64,000 nucleotides of DNA, from positions 35,546,139 to 35,610,138 of the forward strand of contig CM055096.1 in assembly GCA_029204225.1 (NCBI GenBank), given 5' to 3'. Under the pieces are notes generated by a model. The model worked only from the letters and a program-made list of their open reading frames with translations, made no database searches and was not told the origin of the DNA. Each line of letters starts with the position of its first letter. Position 1 is the stretch's first letter. Made by a program: the position numbers and the translations under genes. Below are positions 23,297-33,800 of the stretch, one piece after another. The stretch is from Diphasiastrum complanatum. Its lineage: Eukaryota; Streptophyta; Lycopodiopsida; Lycopodiales; Lycopodiaceae.

Positions 23297-23759
23297 TTTA
23301 TGCACTTGCGAAGGTTGGTAGGATGATCTTACTCCTCTGCAAAGGTTCTGAAGATTCAGCCTTTGGGAACCCTCACACACACTCAAACCCTCACAAAGAT
23401 TTTCATGGATGCATCTGGGTCAGATCTAGCGGTTGTCCAAGTTTCAAGAGCTATCTCCTAGGGGATCTCCAAAAATCATGAAAAAAGTACTCCTTTAGAG
23501 TGTTTTTTGACGAGATCTTGAGATTCTCTGATTTTTAACTTTTGCAAACTGATAATCAGCTTTATCCATGCTTGATTTGACTGTTGGTAGTTCTTTGGAA
23601 GTTTTGATGGACATTTGGTAACAGATCCATCAGTTTTGGGTGAAAATCTGATGACCTACTTCCTTCTTGATCCCATCTGGATCTAGATCCCTCTTGGATC
23701 CTGATGGATTTCCCTGATCTTGCCAGATCTGGCCGAATCTTGATGGATTTCCCTACGAT

Positions 23760-24420
23760 CGTGCCATGATTTGCATCTTTCCTTTTCAGTTGCCAGCGCA
23801 TGCACAGCTAGCAAGCGTGTTTCACAGAGTTTATGTAGAGCTTTGTGGCATAGTTGTAGAGATTTGGATTCATTCAGACATTGCGTTGTGGCAATCCTTA
23901 ATGAAGGGACTAAAAACTCTACTTGCATTACAGCAACCTGACCATATACTAATTGGAAAGGTGTTTGATCAGTGCTTCCCTTGTATGCTGTCTTGAATGC
24001 CCACAGAACAGCATGCAACTTATGTTCCTAATCTGATCTGCTAGCTTCAACTGTTTTCGTGAGCACGCTACACAGGATTTTATTGGATGATTTTGCTTGC
24101 CCATTACCACGAGGATAATAAGGTGTACTGGTTCTATGGATCACGAAGAATTCCTCCAATAGGACCTTGATGGTCTCATTGATGAAATGACTTTCACAAT
24201 CGCTGACTAGCTCCACCGAGCATCCGAAGTGCACAATGATATTTTTATAAAAGGACTTGGCAGTGGTCCTAGCATCAACTACTCTTACTGCCTTGGCTTC
24301 GACCCACTTGGTGAGATAGTCAGTGGATATGCTTATGTATCGAGCCTGGGAGCTCCTTCCTGCAGGGTGAATTGGACCGATGTAATCCTCGCATCCTGTT
24401 GATGCTTGTCCTTCATATCG
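23760..24420 (-). pseudogene. Ty3/gypsy integrase fragment (TAT-like)
   Basis: The minus strand encodes the integrase core and start of the C-terminal region: DYIGPIHPAGRSS, STDYLTKWVEA (first Asp), HFGCSVELVSDCESHFI (second Asp), TPYYPRGNGQAKSSNK, then FQLVYGQVAVMQVEFLVPSLR and a W-HDR ending. The third catalytic residue, Glu in NGQAES, is Lys here. At least one frameshift separates 24028 from 24018. Sequence after HDR is unrelated. The fragment resembles the integrase at 42802-43354. Confidence 0.85.
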
Positions 24421-25210
24421 ACCTATCCAAGCACATATAGTTCAACAATATGAAGAACACCCATCACAATCTGGAAATGCCTTGCCTTATCATGAATATC
24501 CACCAGAAAGTCCATGACCACTAGTCATACAAGATGGCTATGCCATTATACAAGGGCCATTGCACACCAAATGTTTCATCTGTGGTGAAACTGGCCACTT
24601 CATGGTTGATTGTCCAGTCAAGACCAAGTACCATGCTCAGTGTCCTGACTATATCAGAAAACACAGTTTCAAAGACTATCTAAAACAACCAACTACGATC
24701 CTACCTGCCCATCATGTCAGTTATGACTCCCGATAGGATCCTCATAACAATACCACACGAGCAGTAAAGCACCCGACCGATCAACCTACTGCTCACTTGA
24801 GAAGTTTCTTGCAAACTTCTACATCACCGCACAATATACCAGCTCCAAAATGACAGAAGACACTAATATGAAATGAGTCATTGTCGCAAGAAAGTGAAAC
24901 TGATATTCTGTCATCTGCTACAATGTCCAACCAAGAGCAACCTCCACAGGGACTTGATAGTTTTCCTCCCCTTCTAAAACTCAAATCTATTTGTCTTTCC
25001 ACATAAATGAGCATTCTTGGCTTGCATCTATGTAGAATGTAACTGCGTTCAAGAGAGACAATCCTGAGTAGTCCTCTGACAAGCAAGACAAAAACAATAT
25101 ACTACAATGACAATATGTTCCCTTCTACCTGGTTTGGCATTGTAAGATCAAGAAGACATCTAATGAATGCCATGAAGCCTGGTAACAGGCAGAAACGATT
25201 CTGAAGAAAA
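24421..25210 (+). pseudogene. Gag-like fragment with a CCHC zinc knuckle
   Basis: The plus strand reads, with several stops, RPIQAHIVQQYEEHPSQSG, then a nucleic-acid-binding knuckle CFICGETGHFMVDCP at about 24560-24610, followed by a Gln/Ser/Pro-rich tail. The CX2CX4HX4C spacing is canonical. It is in opposite orientation to the integrase directly to its left, so they cannot belong to one intact element. Clade not resolved. Confidence 0.6.
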
Positions 25211-25321
25211 AGCAAGAAAAAGAATCGTAGTAAATAGATCCTCTAGATCTTTGAATTTGTAAACATTTCTATAAACAATCCACTATAGCTATCACCTCTT
25301 TGAGTAGATTACTCCATCGGA

Positions 25322-26490
25322 TCACCTGGTTGTAGCATTCTTCAACTGATTTTTCTTATTCGTAGGTGCCTTGGGTGGATCGATCCTTGAGACTTTCACC
25401 ATAGCAGACTTTTGTGGCGGTTGAGCTGATACTTTCTTGATTCCGTAATGATCTGGGTCCATGTGGTGTAGGACCTGTTCATCAGTCAGCTTAATCTCCT
25501 TATTATAAGCTAGAGCATGTTGCCAAGGGACTAAATCATCGTCCATTGGGTTCTCAATAGGTTTTGCTGACAGCCATGCTACGTTTATCATATTCACCCC
25601 AAATGTGATTGGTGTGTCCATAGTGTAACATTTGATTGAAGATGTGCTGGGTTCAGAATCTGATTCATATTGACATGCTCGGCAGTCAATAGTTGCTAAT
25701 GCATCCGTCCATCTCTGAATCATAGTGACGGCTGGCCTTGGGCAATCAATCGTGTGCTCTGTCGTGGATAATCCGTCATCAGCTTTGGGTGCAATAGGTT
25801 TCACTGCCCATGTGGTTAGATCAACCTTTACATCCTGCTCCTTGTTCTCAAAGGTGAGTTTCCCCATACCTCAGTTGTGTACTACTTGCACTCAACCATG
25901 GTCTTCCTAGTAACACACGGTATGCAGTTAGAGATTCAGATATATTCATGACTACAAAAGTGATCACAAACTACATGCCTGCTATTTTTACAAGGATATC
26001 AGCAACTACACCCTTTGGTTTTATATAGGATTGATCTGCTAGCTTGATGGCAAATCTTGCTGGCTTCAACCCTTGTAGACCCCACTTTTCATACAAAGTA
26101 GTGGAGATCAAATTGACACATGATCCTCCATCTACTACTGTTGTCTCGTCCTCGTATCTCTTGTGTTTGATTGGCAAAGTGATGTTGTGTTCCTCACTTT
26201 CCCATGCTGCCCCGATGTGGAGGACGTTACTTGTTTCTTCATAGCCCATACAATATATGGGCTCAGGCACTACTAGCTCCTCATCCGCTTTGTCCCATTC
26301 AGCTAGAAGGCTTTTCTCTTGTGGTGCAATATGTAGCAGTTCCCCGAGTGGTAAACTAACACGACTCGTGGATCCTTAAGGTCCTTGTATGCAGTGGTCC
26401 TTGTATGCAGTGGGACATTGTATGCATGTACCAGCACCGGCAGAGACAATATTGTGATGGACTTTGATCCGATATTTTGGCTCATGCGAC
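25322..26490 (-). pseudogene. Ty3/gypsy gag-protease fragment
   Basis: The minus strand runs, with a few breaks, from about 26490 to 25322. It includes EPIYCMGYEETS, then a retropepsin-like domain (VVDGGSCVNLISTTLYEKW with the DGGS active-site variant, LADQSYIKPKGVVADI, and after a stop FVITFVVMNISES, AYRVLLGRPWLS). It ends with a 181-codon open stretch (25322-25867) covering the linker before RT. RT itself is absent. The protease places it in Ty3/gypsy, where DGGS and LLGRPWL motifs are common. Confidence 0.75.
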
Positions 26491-26718
26491 AAATAATATA
26501 GTGAGTATATTTCGCACATGCATTTGTTTTTCCAATGCTTCAAATTCTAGAAATACATTGTTTCATTGTTTGACAAATTAACAATTGCAGTGCCATCCAC
26601 TTGCACTACCGAAACTGTTGAAGTGGACTCTGACGATGATGTTAAGGAGACTAAGCAATGAGATTTTGATGACTTCCAGAGATGGTTAGTTGTAGAATAA
26701 ACAATGTTTACTTACATC
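26491..26718. other. Unclassified junction segment
   Basis: A short stretch between gypsy and copia relics. One plus-strand frame reads TVEVDSDDDVKETKQ then stops; I do not assign it. Confidence 0.3.
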
Positions 26719-26875
26719 ATCACCAATGCATGCAAGCTCCCTATTGTAATCCTTTACCCTCAACACATAATTTTGGGCACTCTCTCCCTTGTTTTGAAAA
26801 CTTTGGAGGATTTGTTTTCTCAAAGTGAAAAGCCTTGAAGTATTTTTGGATTCATAGATGCTAGGTCATTTTTTG
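26719..26875 (-). pseudogene. Copia gag fragment
   Basis: The minus strand encodes SIYESKNTSRLFTLRKQILQ followed by NKGESAQNYVLRVKDYNREL, the central part of a UBN2-type copia gag like those of Copia-A and Copia-C. Only about 50 codons remain. Confidence 0.75.
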
Positions 26876-27499
26876 TTGGGGGACTCAAAAGTCCTAAAAG
26901 GATCAAGGGGCACCACTTCTGATGGTGGTTGGGCCCTATGTGAATAACAAAGGTCCTACCACATCCAATCTTGAGGGCCTTCTCTGTAACCCCATTCTCC
27001 GCAGTCGATGAGAGTTTTCCAAGATCTCAGAGGTACGACTGCAAGGAGGGGTGATTAGCACTTTGGGTCTGCTAGTTTTCTGGGTCTAGGCTCTCATTCT
27101 TGACCTCTAGTGTGTTCCTACTTCTAGGGTGGGACTAGTGGCAGAGTCTTCCATGAGATGTTCATTGGGGATCTCTAGGATCAAATCAGACTATTGAAAG
27201 TAACACTCATCCATATTGTTCCTCATAAATTTCAGTTGTAATATTGGCAGATCTAGGCGATTGTACTGGTGACTCTAAAAGTGGGATTCCTGGCAAGGGT
27301 TGTGTTACTTCTGTATATTGGGTGGATATAGCATCTATTAGATACCAGGATCCATCAGTCATAAGTTGATATACTTTGAGATAGTTGTATTCTCTACAAT
27401 GTTGTACTCTAATTAGGATATCCTCAGGGTGTAGATTGTGATGAAACTCTGGAGTGTAGAAATGGTAGCTTAGAAGCCCTCTTCAAATCAGCTGACAAA
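26876..27499. other. Unclassified spacer
   Basis: About 620 bp without a recognised domain or repeat; no ORF of note. Confidence 0.35.
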
Positions 27500-27752
27500 C
27501 GTTGTCAAGTGAACAAAAGAAGGATGAAGGTGCTCATGCTTTTGTTTTGAGGATTAAAGCATTCAATGATGAGTTAGCATGTATTGATGAAAGCATTAAG
27601 GAAGTGGAACTCATTCAAGTTGCTCCTAATGGCTTGTTGGATGATCATGCTAATCTTGTTCAAAGTTTTGTTATTCAAAAGACTTTGCCAAGTATGGTGG
27701 ATTGCAAGAGATTTTGGTGAATGAGGAGTCTAGGCTTCAAGCAAGAGGTGGT
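27500..27752 (+). pseudogene. Copia-A-related gag fragment, broken at repeat X
   Basis: The plus strand encodes EGAHAFVLRIKAFNDELACI, NGLLDDHANLVQSF and, after a frameshift, LVNEESRLQARGG, matching codons about 110-195 of the intact Copia-A ORF. It ends abruptly at 27752, where repeat X begins. The complementary downstream part of a similar gag lies on the minus strand ending at 38545, also next to a copy of X. Confidence 0.8.
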
Positions 27753-28190
27753 CATTAGAGAAAATTTGAGCACAAAAGGGACCTTCTAAAAGATATTTTT
27801 TATTTTTTTTCCCAAAAGTCTCTTCCCAATCAAAACACTCAATTCTAAAATCTATGTAACATAGCTCCTTCAAATTAACTCTTTTTCCTTTTTAAAAAGA
27901 ACTGTAATTTTGTGTCAGGGGCAGTTCATAAATAAGCCATTTTATATGTAGTATAGTATGCAGTTCAGCAAAAAAATTGTGTAACTTTTGAACGACAACT
28001 CGGATTGAGACGATTATAGTGCCATTAGAAAGCTCTCGATGAGAACTTTCCAAAACACCCAACATCACCCAGTTTCGAGCTACGATGAAGCAGTTATGGC
28101 CAATCAAAATTCTAGTTGGTCAATCCTTGGTCAATCTAATATCGAACTCAAACACAATTATGGCCAGTCAAAGTTCTAGTCGTTCAACTT
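27753..28190. repeat. Repeat X, copy 1
   Basis: It begins CATTAGAGAAAATTTG and later contains AACTTTTGAACGACAACTCG followed by GATTGA. Copy 2 at 38546-38757 shares the same start and the related tract. The GAGAAAATTTG end resembles termini of plant Mutator-like elements, but no transposase or target duplication is seen, so the class is undecided. Confidence 0.55.
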
Positions 28191-28209
28191 CAGAAGTGAA
28201 CAAGGGTTG

Positions 28210-28402
28210 ATGCACCAATTGCCTTAGCTACGTCAATTCCTTGAGATCTTGCTGATCCCAATTGTGCTTAGCTTGCATATCCACAATTGGTTGTTGTAGA
28301 CTGTTAATATCCAGCATCAAAGCATCAGGGTCTAAAACAGAGGCATATACTGTAGCCTCATGAATAGGGGACATAGGTTGTGTGGTAGGAGTAGGCTCCA
28401 TT
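28210..28402 (-). pseudogene. Ty3/gypsy gag N-terminus (Gyp-G)
   Basis: From ATG 28402 the minus strand reads MEPTPTTQPMSPIHEATVYA, then LDINSLQQPIVDMQAKHNWD and stops at ELT. Start, length and position after an untranslated leader and a primer binding site fit a gypsy gag start. The gag is cut off near 28210 where repeat X begins. The gag body on the plus strand from 38758 may be its missing remainder. Confidence 0.55.
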
Positions 28403-29278
28403 TTTACAAAGATAAGAGAGGTGAATTAAGAAGAGATGATAGAAGAGAATCAAAAGCTACTCAAGGAAGGTTGATACAAAACTGCTCTTGTTATCTCTTC
28501 ACAAACCAAATGGTATTGTCCACGGCTGCCAATAGGAATAAGAGAAAGCAAAGAGAAGGATGCACCACCACCTCCACCTCTTTTCACACAAAACAAATGC
28601 ATGGAAGAGGCATACCTCCCTCTTCATGCCATCCTACCATCTGCCAAGTGGCCTTGCCTTGCCACCTAGCCTCCACCTCAGCCTTCTGGCCTTCTCCTAG
28701 CAATCTTCCAGGTGGCCTATAGTTCCCTTCTCCCCTTCTATCTCTAGTTTTCCTTCCACCTATCCATCGCTGGTAGACAACAATAGGAAGAGGAAAACTT
28801 GTATAGATTTTCAGGGAGGGCCCCGATTTTCTCAGATGAGGATCTGACATACATCGCAATAGGAAAGCGCTACCAGCTACCACCTCTCCTGGCCCATAAG
28901 ATGCCACATGGCAGGTTTTCTTAATGCTTTTTGGTCACTCCCGTTGGTCAAACAGCGATGGAAGGAAATCACGTTTTTGTTTAAAGTTGAGGAGGGCCCC
29001 ATCGTGACTAGGAATTCAGAATTCCTGAGCGGATTTTCTAATAGGAAGGATCACCACCTGTCCCCACTTGGACAATGCCATGTGGCAGGTTCTCCTTAGG
29101 GCCCCAACCATTTTTTTTTTAAACTTTTACTTGAATTTTTCAAAAAAAATAGTGGAAGGAAGAATAGAAAAAGACGTATAAAAAATACATTTTAAACCCG
29201 TTTTGAAGTCCGTCAGAAGCACCAAAAACTTACAAGAGAAATTCTACGGATCAACGCACCTGCTTTCAGCATGCAGCG
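28403..29278 (-). other. Untranslated leader of Gyp-G
   Basis: About 0.9 kb between the gag ATG and the primer binding site. Overlapping ORFs on both strands here are short and lack domain signatures. Confidence 0.5.
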
Positions 29279-29290
29279 GCTTTGATACCA
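29279..29290 (-). other. Primer binding site of Gyp-G
   Basis: GCTTTGATACCA is the inverse of TGGTATCAAAGC, one mismatch from the tRNA-Met site, two bases from the LTR terminus TGCTACAAAC at 29293. Confidence 0.65.
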
Positions 29291-29292
29291 TA

Positions 29293-29570
29293 TGCTACAA
29301 ACTTACTTACTACAAACCTCCAGGTGCCGATTAACCACAAGAGATCGATTCACGTTCCACCCCGCCATAGGACCTAATCCAAGTCCACCCACCGTGCCCT
29401 GGACTGTGACCGTATCAAGCTGGATCTGACCTCCATCCTAGACGACATTCCATACCACCGCCTAGGCTCTCAGCCATCTCCTGCCTCGCGCTAGCAACAC
29501 ATCTTGGCCATGCACACGCTCTCCATCCACCTCCTCCTAGGTAAATAGAATGGATGGCCAATGAGTCCTC
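29293..29570 (-). repeat. 5' LTR of Gyp-G, left piece, split by Copia-A
   Basis: It starts TGCTACAAAC beside the primer site and continues to the Copia-A insertion. With 35432-36126 it makes a 973-bp LTR once Copia-A is removed. The other end (36126) is AACA, i.e. TGTTAGC on the minus strand. Confidence 0.65.
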
Positions 29571-29854
29571 TGTGAAAAATTGTCAACTAGTAGTATTTTC
29601 CTAACTTGAGATTTTGTAGGCCTATGGCCAAATAAAAGTTAGAGATAGGTTCATACATGTATGTAGAGGCCCAAAGTATGTGTACACTACTTTTGAGGTC
29701 ACATTAATTAGAGGAGGTCGAGTGTGGAGCTCTTCTATTGGCTCATAATTTGGTGCATTCCTATTTGACCAAATTTCTAGGTATATGGGTGAATCCTATT
29801 GGACCCCAATTTTAGCCTATCATAAGACAAGTGGCCAAGAGGCACTATGGCTGC

Positions 29855-29862
29855 TATAAATA
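29855..29862 (+). promoter_or_regulatory. TATA box of the Copia-A 5' LTR
   Basis: TATAAATA in the context GCTGCTATAAATAGCC, repeated at 35063-35070 in the 3' LTR. It should set the U3/R boundary some 30 bp downstream. Confidence 0.75.
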
Positions 29863-30008
29863 GCCATCTCCACGAGTATGTACACATCTCATTTTCATTC
29901 TATTGAATGAATGTTATGCTCTTTGAAGATCCATCTTCTTCTCTCTCACTTTTTTGTTCATATCTTGCATTCTAGCCACTAGAATTGTGATTTCTTTGTT
30001 GCTATGGC

Positions 30009-30022
30009 TTCACACGTGTGAA
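30009..30022 (+). promoter_or_regulatory. G-box palindrome TTCACACGTGTGAA in the Copia-A LTR
   Basis: A perfect 14-bp palindrome with a CACGTG core, repeated at 35217-35230. The same motif occurs in Copia-A2 and Copia-C LTRs. CACGTG is the plant G-box bound by bHLH and bZIP factors; binding here is inferred. Confidence 0.5.
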
Positions 30023-30223
30023 ATGCAGGTTGTAGGCTCTGAAGTACGGACAGGGACAGCAAGTTTCTGTTTGTGGAAGCTTATGATCAGATTTTGATGT
30101 TTAGTTGATGTTTAGTATGCTTAACATCACAATTTCTATCATTTTTTCAATCTAGATGTGCATAACTTCCATGGCCAAGATCTTTATGAAACTTTAGCAT
30201 CTTTTGGATCTGAGTTTTTCACA

Positions 30224-30235
30224 TGGTATCAGAGC
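30224..30235 (+). other. tRNA-Met primer binding site of Copia-A
   Basis: TGGTATCAGAGC directly follows the 5' LTR with no gap. Confidence 0.95.
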
Positions 30236-30832
30236 ATTAGGCGGCCAAATGTGCAGGTTTTGCCAGATTTAGAAGAGATTTGTGGGCGAGTTTGCTTTTG
30301 TAGCATTCCAATCAAGTTTCTAGCTAAAAATCTTGTTGATTTATGTGTAGAAATTGGATCTTTGTGATCAAAACATCATTTGTATGCATTTCAATTGAAG
30401 TAGGGCGAATTCCCTCTGTAATTATCAGAATAAGGAGACAAAAATTGTTTTGGAAAGAGGGAGATGCAAGATCCAACAAGATCCTATTAGTTTTCCATTC
30501 TAGCATATAGTTTTTTGATTCAATTTCTTGCTTCTTCATGTCAAAAACTTCAAAATTGATGTAACCCTCTGATTTTCAGTTTGCTGAATGATTCAAGAGT
30601 GTATTTCAATCTTAGGAGTGAGGGAAAAGCAAGTATATTGAGGTTTGGTCTTGGTTTGATCAAGAAATCATAAAACTAGTGGCTAAAATTAAGGAAAAAG
30701 TGAGGAAAAGAGAGAAAAAGTAAGGTTTTAGGTTCCAAATCTTTGTGATTTCTTCTTGTGTTTCATTTGTTGATTCAAGAGAGTGCTTAGTGCATTGGAA
30801 CAGGTCAAAGATCAGAGATCAATCATTGCAAC
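30236..30832 (+). other. Untranslated leader of Copia-A
   Basis: About 600 bp between the primer site and the gag ATG, with no ORF of note. It would hold packaging signals if the element is mobile. Confidence 0.6.
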
Positions 30833-33800
30833 ATGGCTACAAATGGAGGCTACATGTTGGAAAGCAATGATAGGCTTACCTCCCTCAACTATTCTACTTG
30901 GAAAGTAAGGATGGAGTCTTTGCTTGAGATGAATGAGTTGATGGATATTGTTGTAGGTGTGGAGGAGAGACCTTTGGCACCTCAAGAACAATTGAGGTAT
31001 GACAAGAGGGCAAAGAAAGCCCTTCACATGATCAAGATGAATGTGACAAATGAGCTTATCAAAGAGGTTGGTAAGTGCACATCATCTAGTGAAGCTTGGG
31101 AAGCCTTGAAGAAGGTTTATGAATCCAAGTCTACTTCTAGAGTGTTGACTTTAAGAAGGCAAATCTTTTCTTGTATGCAAAAGAAGAGTGAGAATGGACA
31201 TGCTTTTGTTTTGAGAGTTAAAGCATTGAATGATGAGTTAGCATGCATTAATGATGGCATAAATAATGAGGAGCTTGTTCAAGTGATTCTCAATGGCTTG
31301 TTGGATGATCATGCTAATCTTGTTCAAAGTTATGCTATCCAAAAATGTTTACCAAGTGTTGGAGACTTGCAAGAGGTCTTGTTGGCTGAAGAATTCAGGT
31401 TGCAAGCAAGAGTGGGAGCATCTTCTACATCTCAAGGAGGAGAAGAGGAGGCAATGTTCTCTAAAGGCAAGTTCAAGGGCAAAGGTAAAAGCAATTGGTC
31501 TAAAGGGCAAGACCAAGGTGAGCACTCTACTTTTGGCAAAAAGAAGGATAGATCTAAGCTAAAATGTTTCTATTGTGGAGTCAAAGGGCATTTTGCTAGT
31601 GATTGTTTTAAGAAAAAGAGGGATCAAGGGGAAAAGCAAACCAATCTAACTATTGATGAGGGTGGGGATGAGCTTCTTTCAAATGATGCTTTTGTTATGT
31701 CATCTTGCTTGTTGGCTAATCATGGAGACATTGATCCTTGGTGGATTGATAGTGGAGCCACTTCTCATATGACATATCATAAAGAGTATTTTTCATCTTT
31801 AATGGCATTTGATGGTGATAGGAAGGTAATCTATACCGCAAATGATGGTGAGTGTGCAATCAAGGGGATTGGCACAATTCCTATTTCACTTTCTACAAAT
31901 AGGAATATAGAATTGAAAGATGTTTTGCTCATTCCATCCATTACCAAGAACTTACTTAGTGTAAGCCAAATGCTTGACAAAGGATTCAAAGTTGAGTTTG
32001 ATGGTGATGCTTGCTTGATCAAAAAGGGGTGTAGTATCATTGCAAAAGGGAAAAGGCAAGGGAAATTGTTCAAGCTTGATGCATGTGTTGTTGCTAACCA
32101 AGTTGGATGCATGGCAAATGAACAAATGTCAATTCAAGAGGTATGGCATAAAAGGATGGGACATCTCAACTACAAGGCCTTGGAGGTAATAGCCAAAAAG
32201 GAGGTAGTAAGGGGACTTCCCAAGTCTCTTACTTGCTTGAATCATGTTTGTGAAGAATGTGCTTTGTCTAAATCACATAGATTGCCATATACTAGATCTA
32301 TATCTAGATCTAAGATGCCTTTTTCTCTCTTGCATTCGGATATTCATGGTGTTACTACAATTAGCAATGGAGGTGCTAAGATGTATGTAACTTTCATTGA
32401 TGATTTTAGTAGATTTTGTTGGGTTTATCTACTAAAGAGCAAGGATGAGGTGTTTGATGTGTTTGTCAAGTTCAAAGTTGCTATTGAGACTCAATTTACA
32501 ACCAAAATCAAATGCTTGAGGAGCGACAATGGTGGTGAATACATTTCTAACAAATTCAAAGCCTTTTGCGATGAGCATGGGATCAAGAGGGAGTACACAT
32601 GTCCAAGAACACCACAACAAAATGGAGTGGCCGAGAGGAAGAATAGAACCTTGTGTGAGAGTGCAAAGGCAATGAGATTGAATGCTAATCTTCCTAAACC
32701 TTTTTGGAGTGATGCTTTGTTGTGTGCAAATTTCCTATGCAATAGATGGCCAAGTGTTGTATTGGAAGGAAAAACCCCTTTTGAAGCTTTGTTTGGTACG
32801 AAGCCTAATGTCAAGTTTCTAAGAACTTTTGGATGCATTTGCTACTTCAACATTACTCTTGATGATAGAACTAAGGAGGATCCATCTTCAAGAAAGGGCA
32901 TTTTTGTTGGTTATAGTGAAGTAAGCAAAGCATATAGGATTTATGTTCCTTCAATCAAGAAAGTGTTCACAAGTAGGGATGTCATTTTTGATGAAGGTAA
33001 CATTCCAAAAGTTGTTTCAAGTGATGATGGTGTTGTTGCAACTAATGTGCTTGATGACAATGGAGTTGATGACACATTGGATGTGGATGTTGAAGAAGCC
33101 TCTTCAAGTCAAATTCCAAGGAGAACTCCAAGGCATAAAGTGAAACCCTCAAGGCTCACTTATGATGGCAAAGGTAAGCAAGTGGTGGATGGATCCAACT
33201 ATGCTTTCCTAACTTCTTTTGATGTACCTTCATGTGTAGATGAAGCAAGGCAAGAAGAGGAATGGATCCAAGCAATGGATCTTGAGTTTGAAGCACTTAT
33301 GAAGAACAACACATGGAGATTGGTGGAGCTTCCAAAGGGCAAAAGTGCAATTGGATGCAAATGGATCTTCAAGGTAAAGACAAATCAAGATGGATCTATC
33401 AACAAGTTGAAGGCAAGGTTGGTGGCTAAAGGTTATGCTCAAGAGCATGGCATTGACTATGAGGAAACCTTTGCACCCGTGGCAAAGATGGTGAGCATAA
33501 GAGTAATCATTTCCCTTGCAACTCTTTATGGATGGGATCTTTGGCAATTAGACATTTCTAATGCTTTCTTGAATGGTGATCTTGAAGAGGAAGTCTACAT
33601 GGAGCAACCCGAGAGCTATGTTTCTCATAGCAAGCCTAATCATGTGTGTTTTCTACAAAAAAGTTTGTATGGTCTTAAGCAAGCACCAAGGAGTTGGTAT
33701 GCTAGGCTTAACTCTTTTCTACTTTCTCAAAACTTCACTATGAGTGAGTATGATCATTCACTTTACTTTAGAATTAGTGCTAATGATGTTACAATCCTTC

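Larger units (their letters stand above)
29571..30223 (+). repeat. 5' LTR of Copia-A
   Basis: 653 bp, TGTGAAAAA...TTTTTCACA. It contains a TATA box (TATAAATA, 29855-29862) and, about 150 bp downstream of it, the palindrome TTCACACGTGTGAA (30009-30022). Confidence 0.95.

Noticed and set aside
28360-28907. Overlapping 107-120 codon ORFs on both strands
   Set aside because: They lie in the leader of the Gyp-G element, have low-complexity composition and match no family I know.
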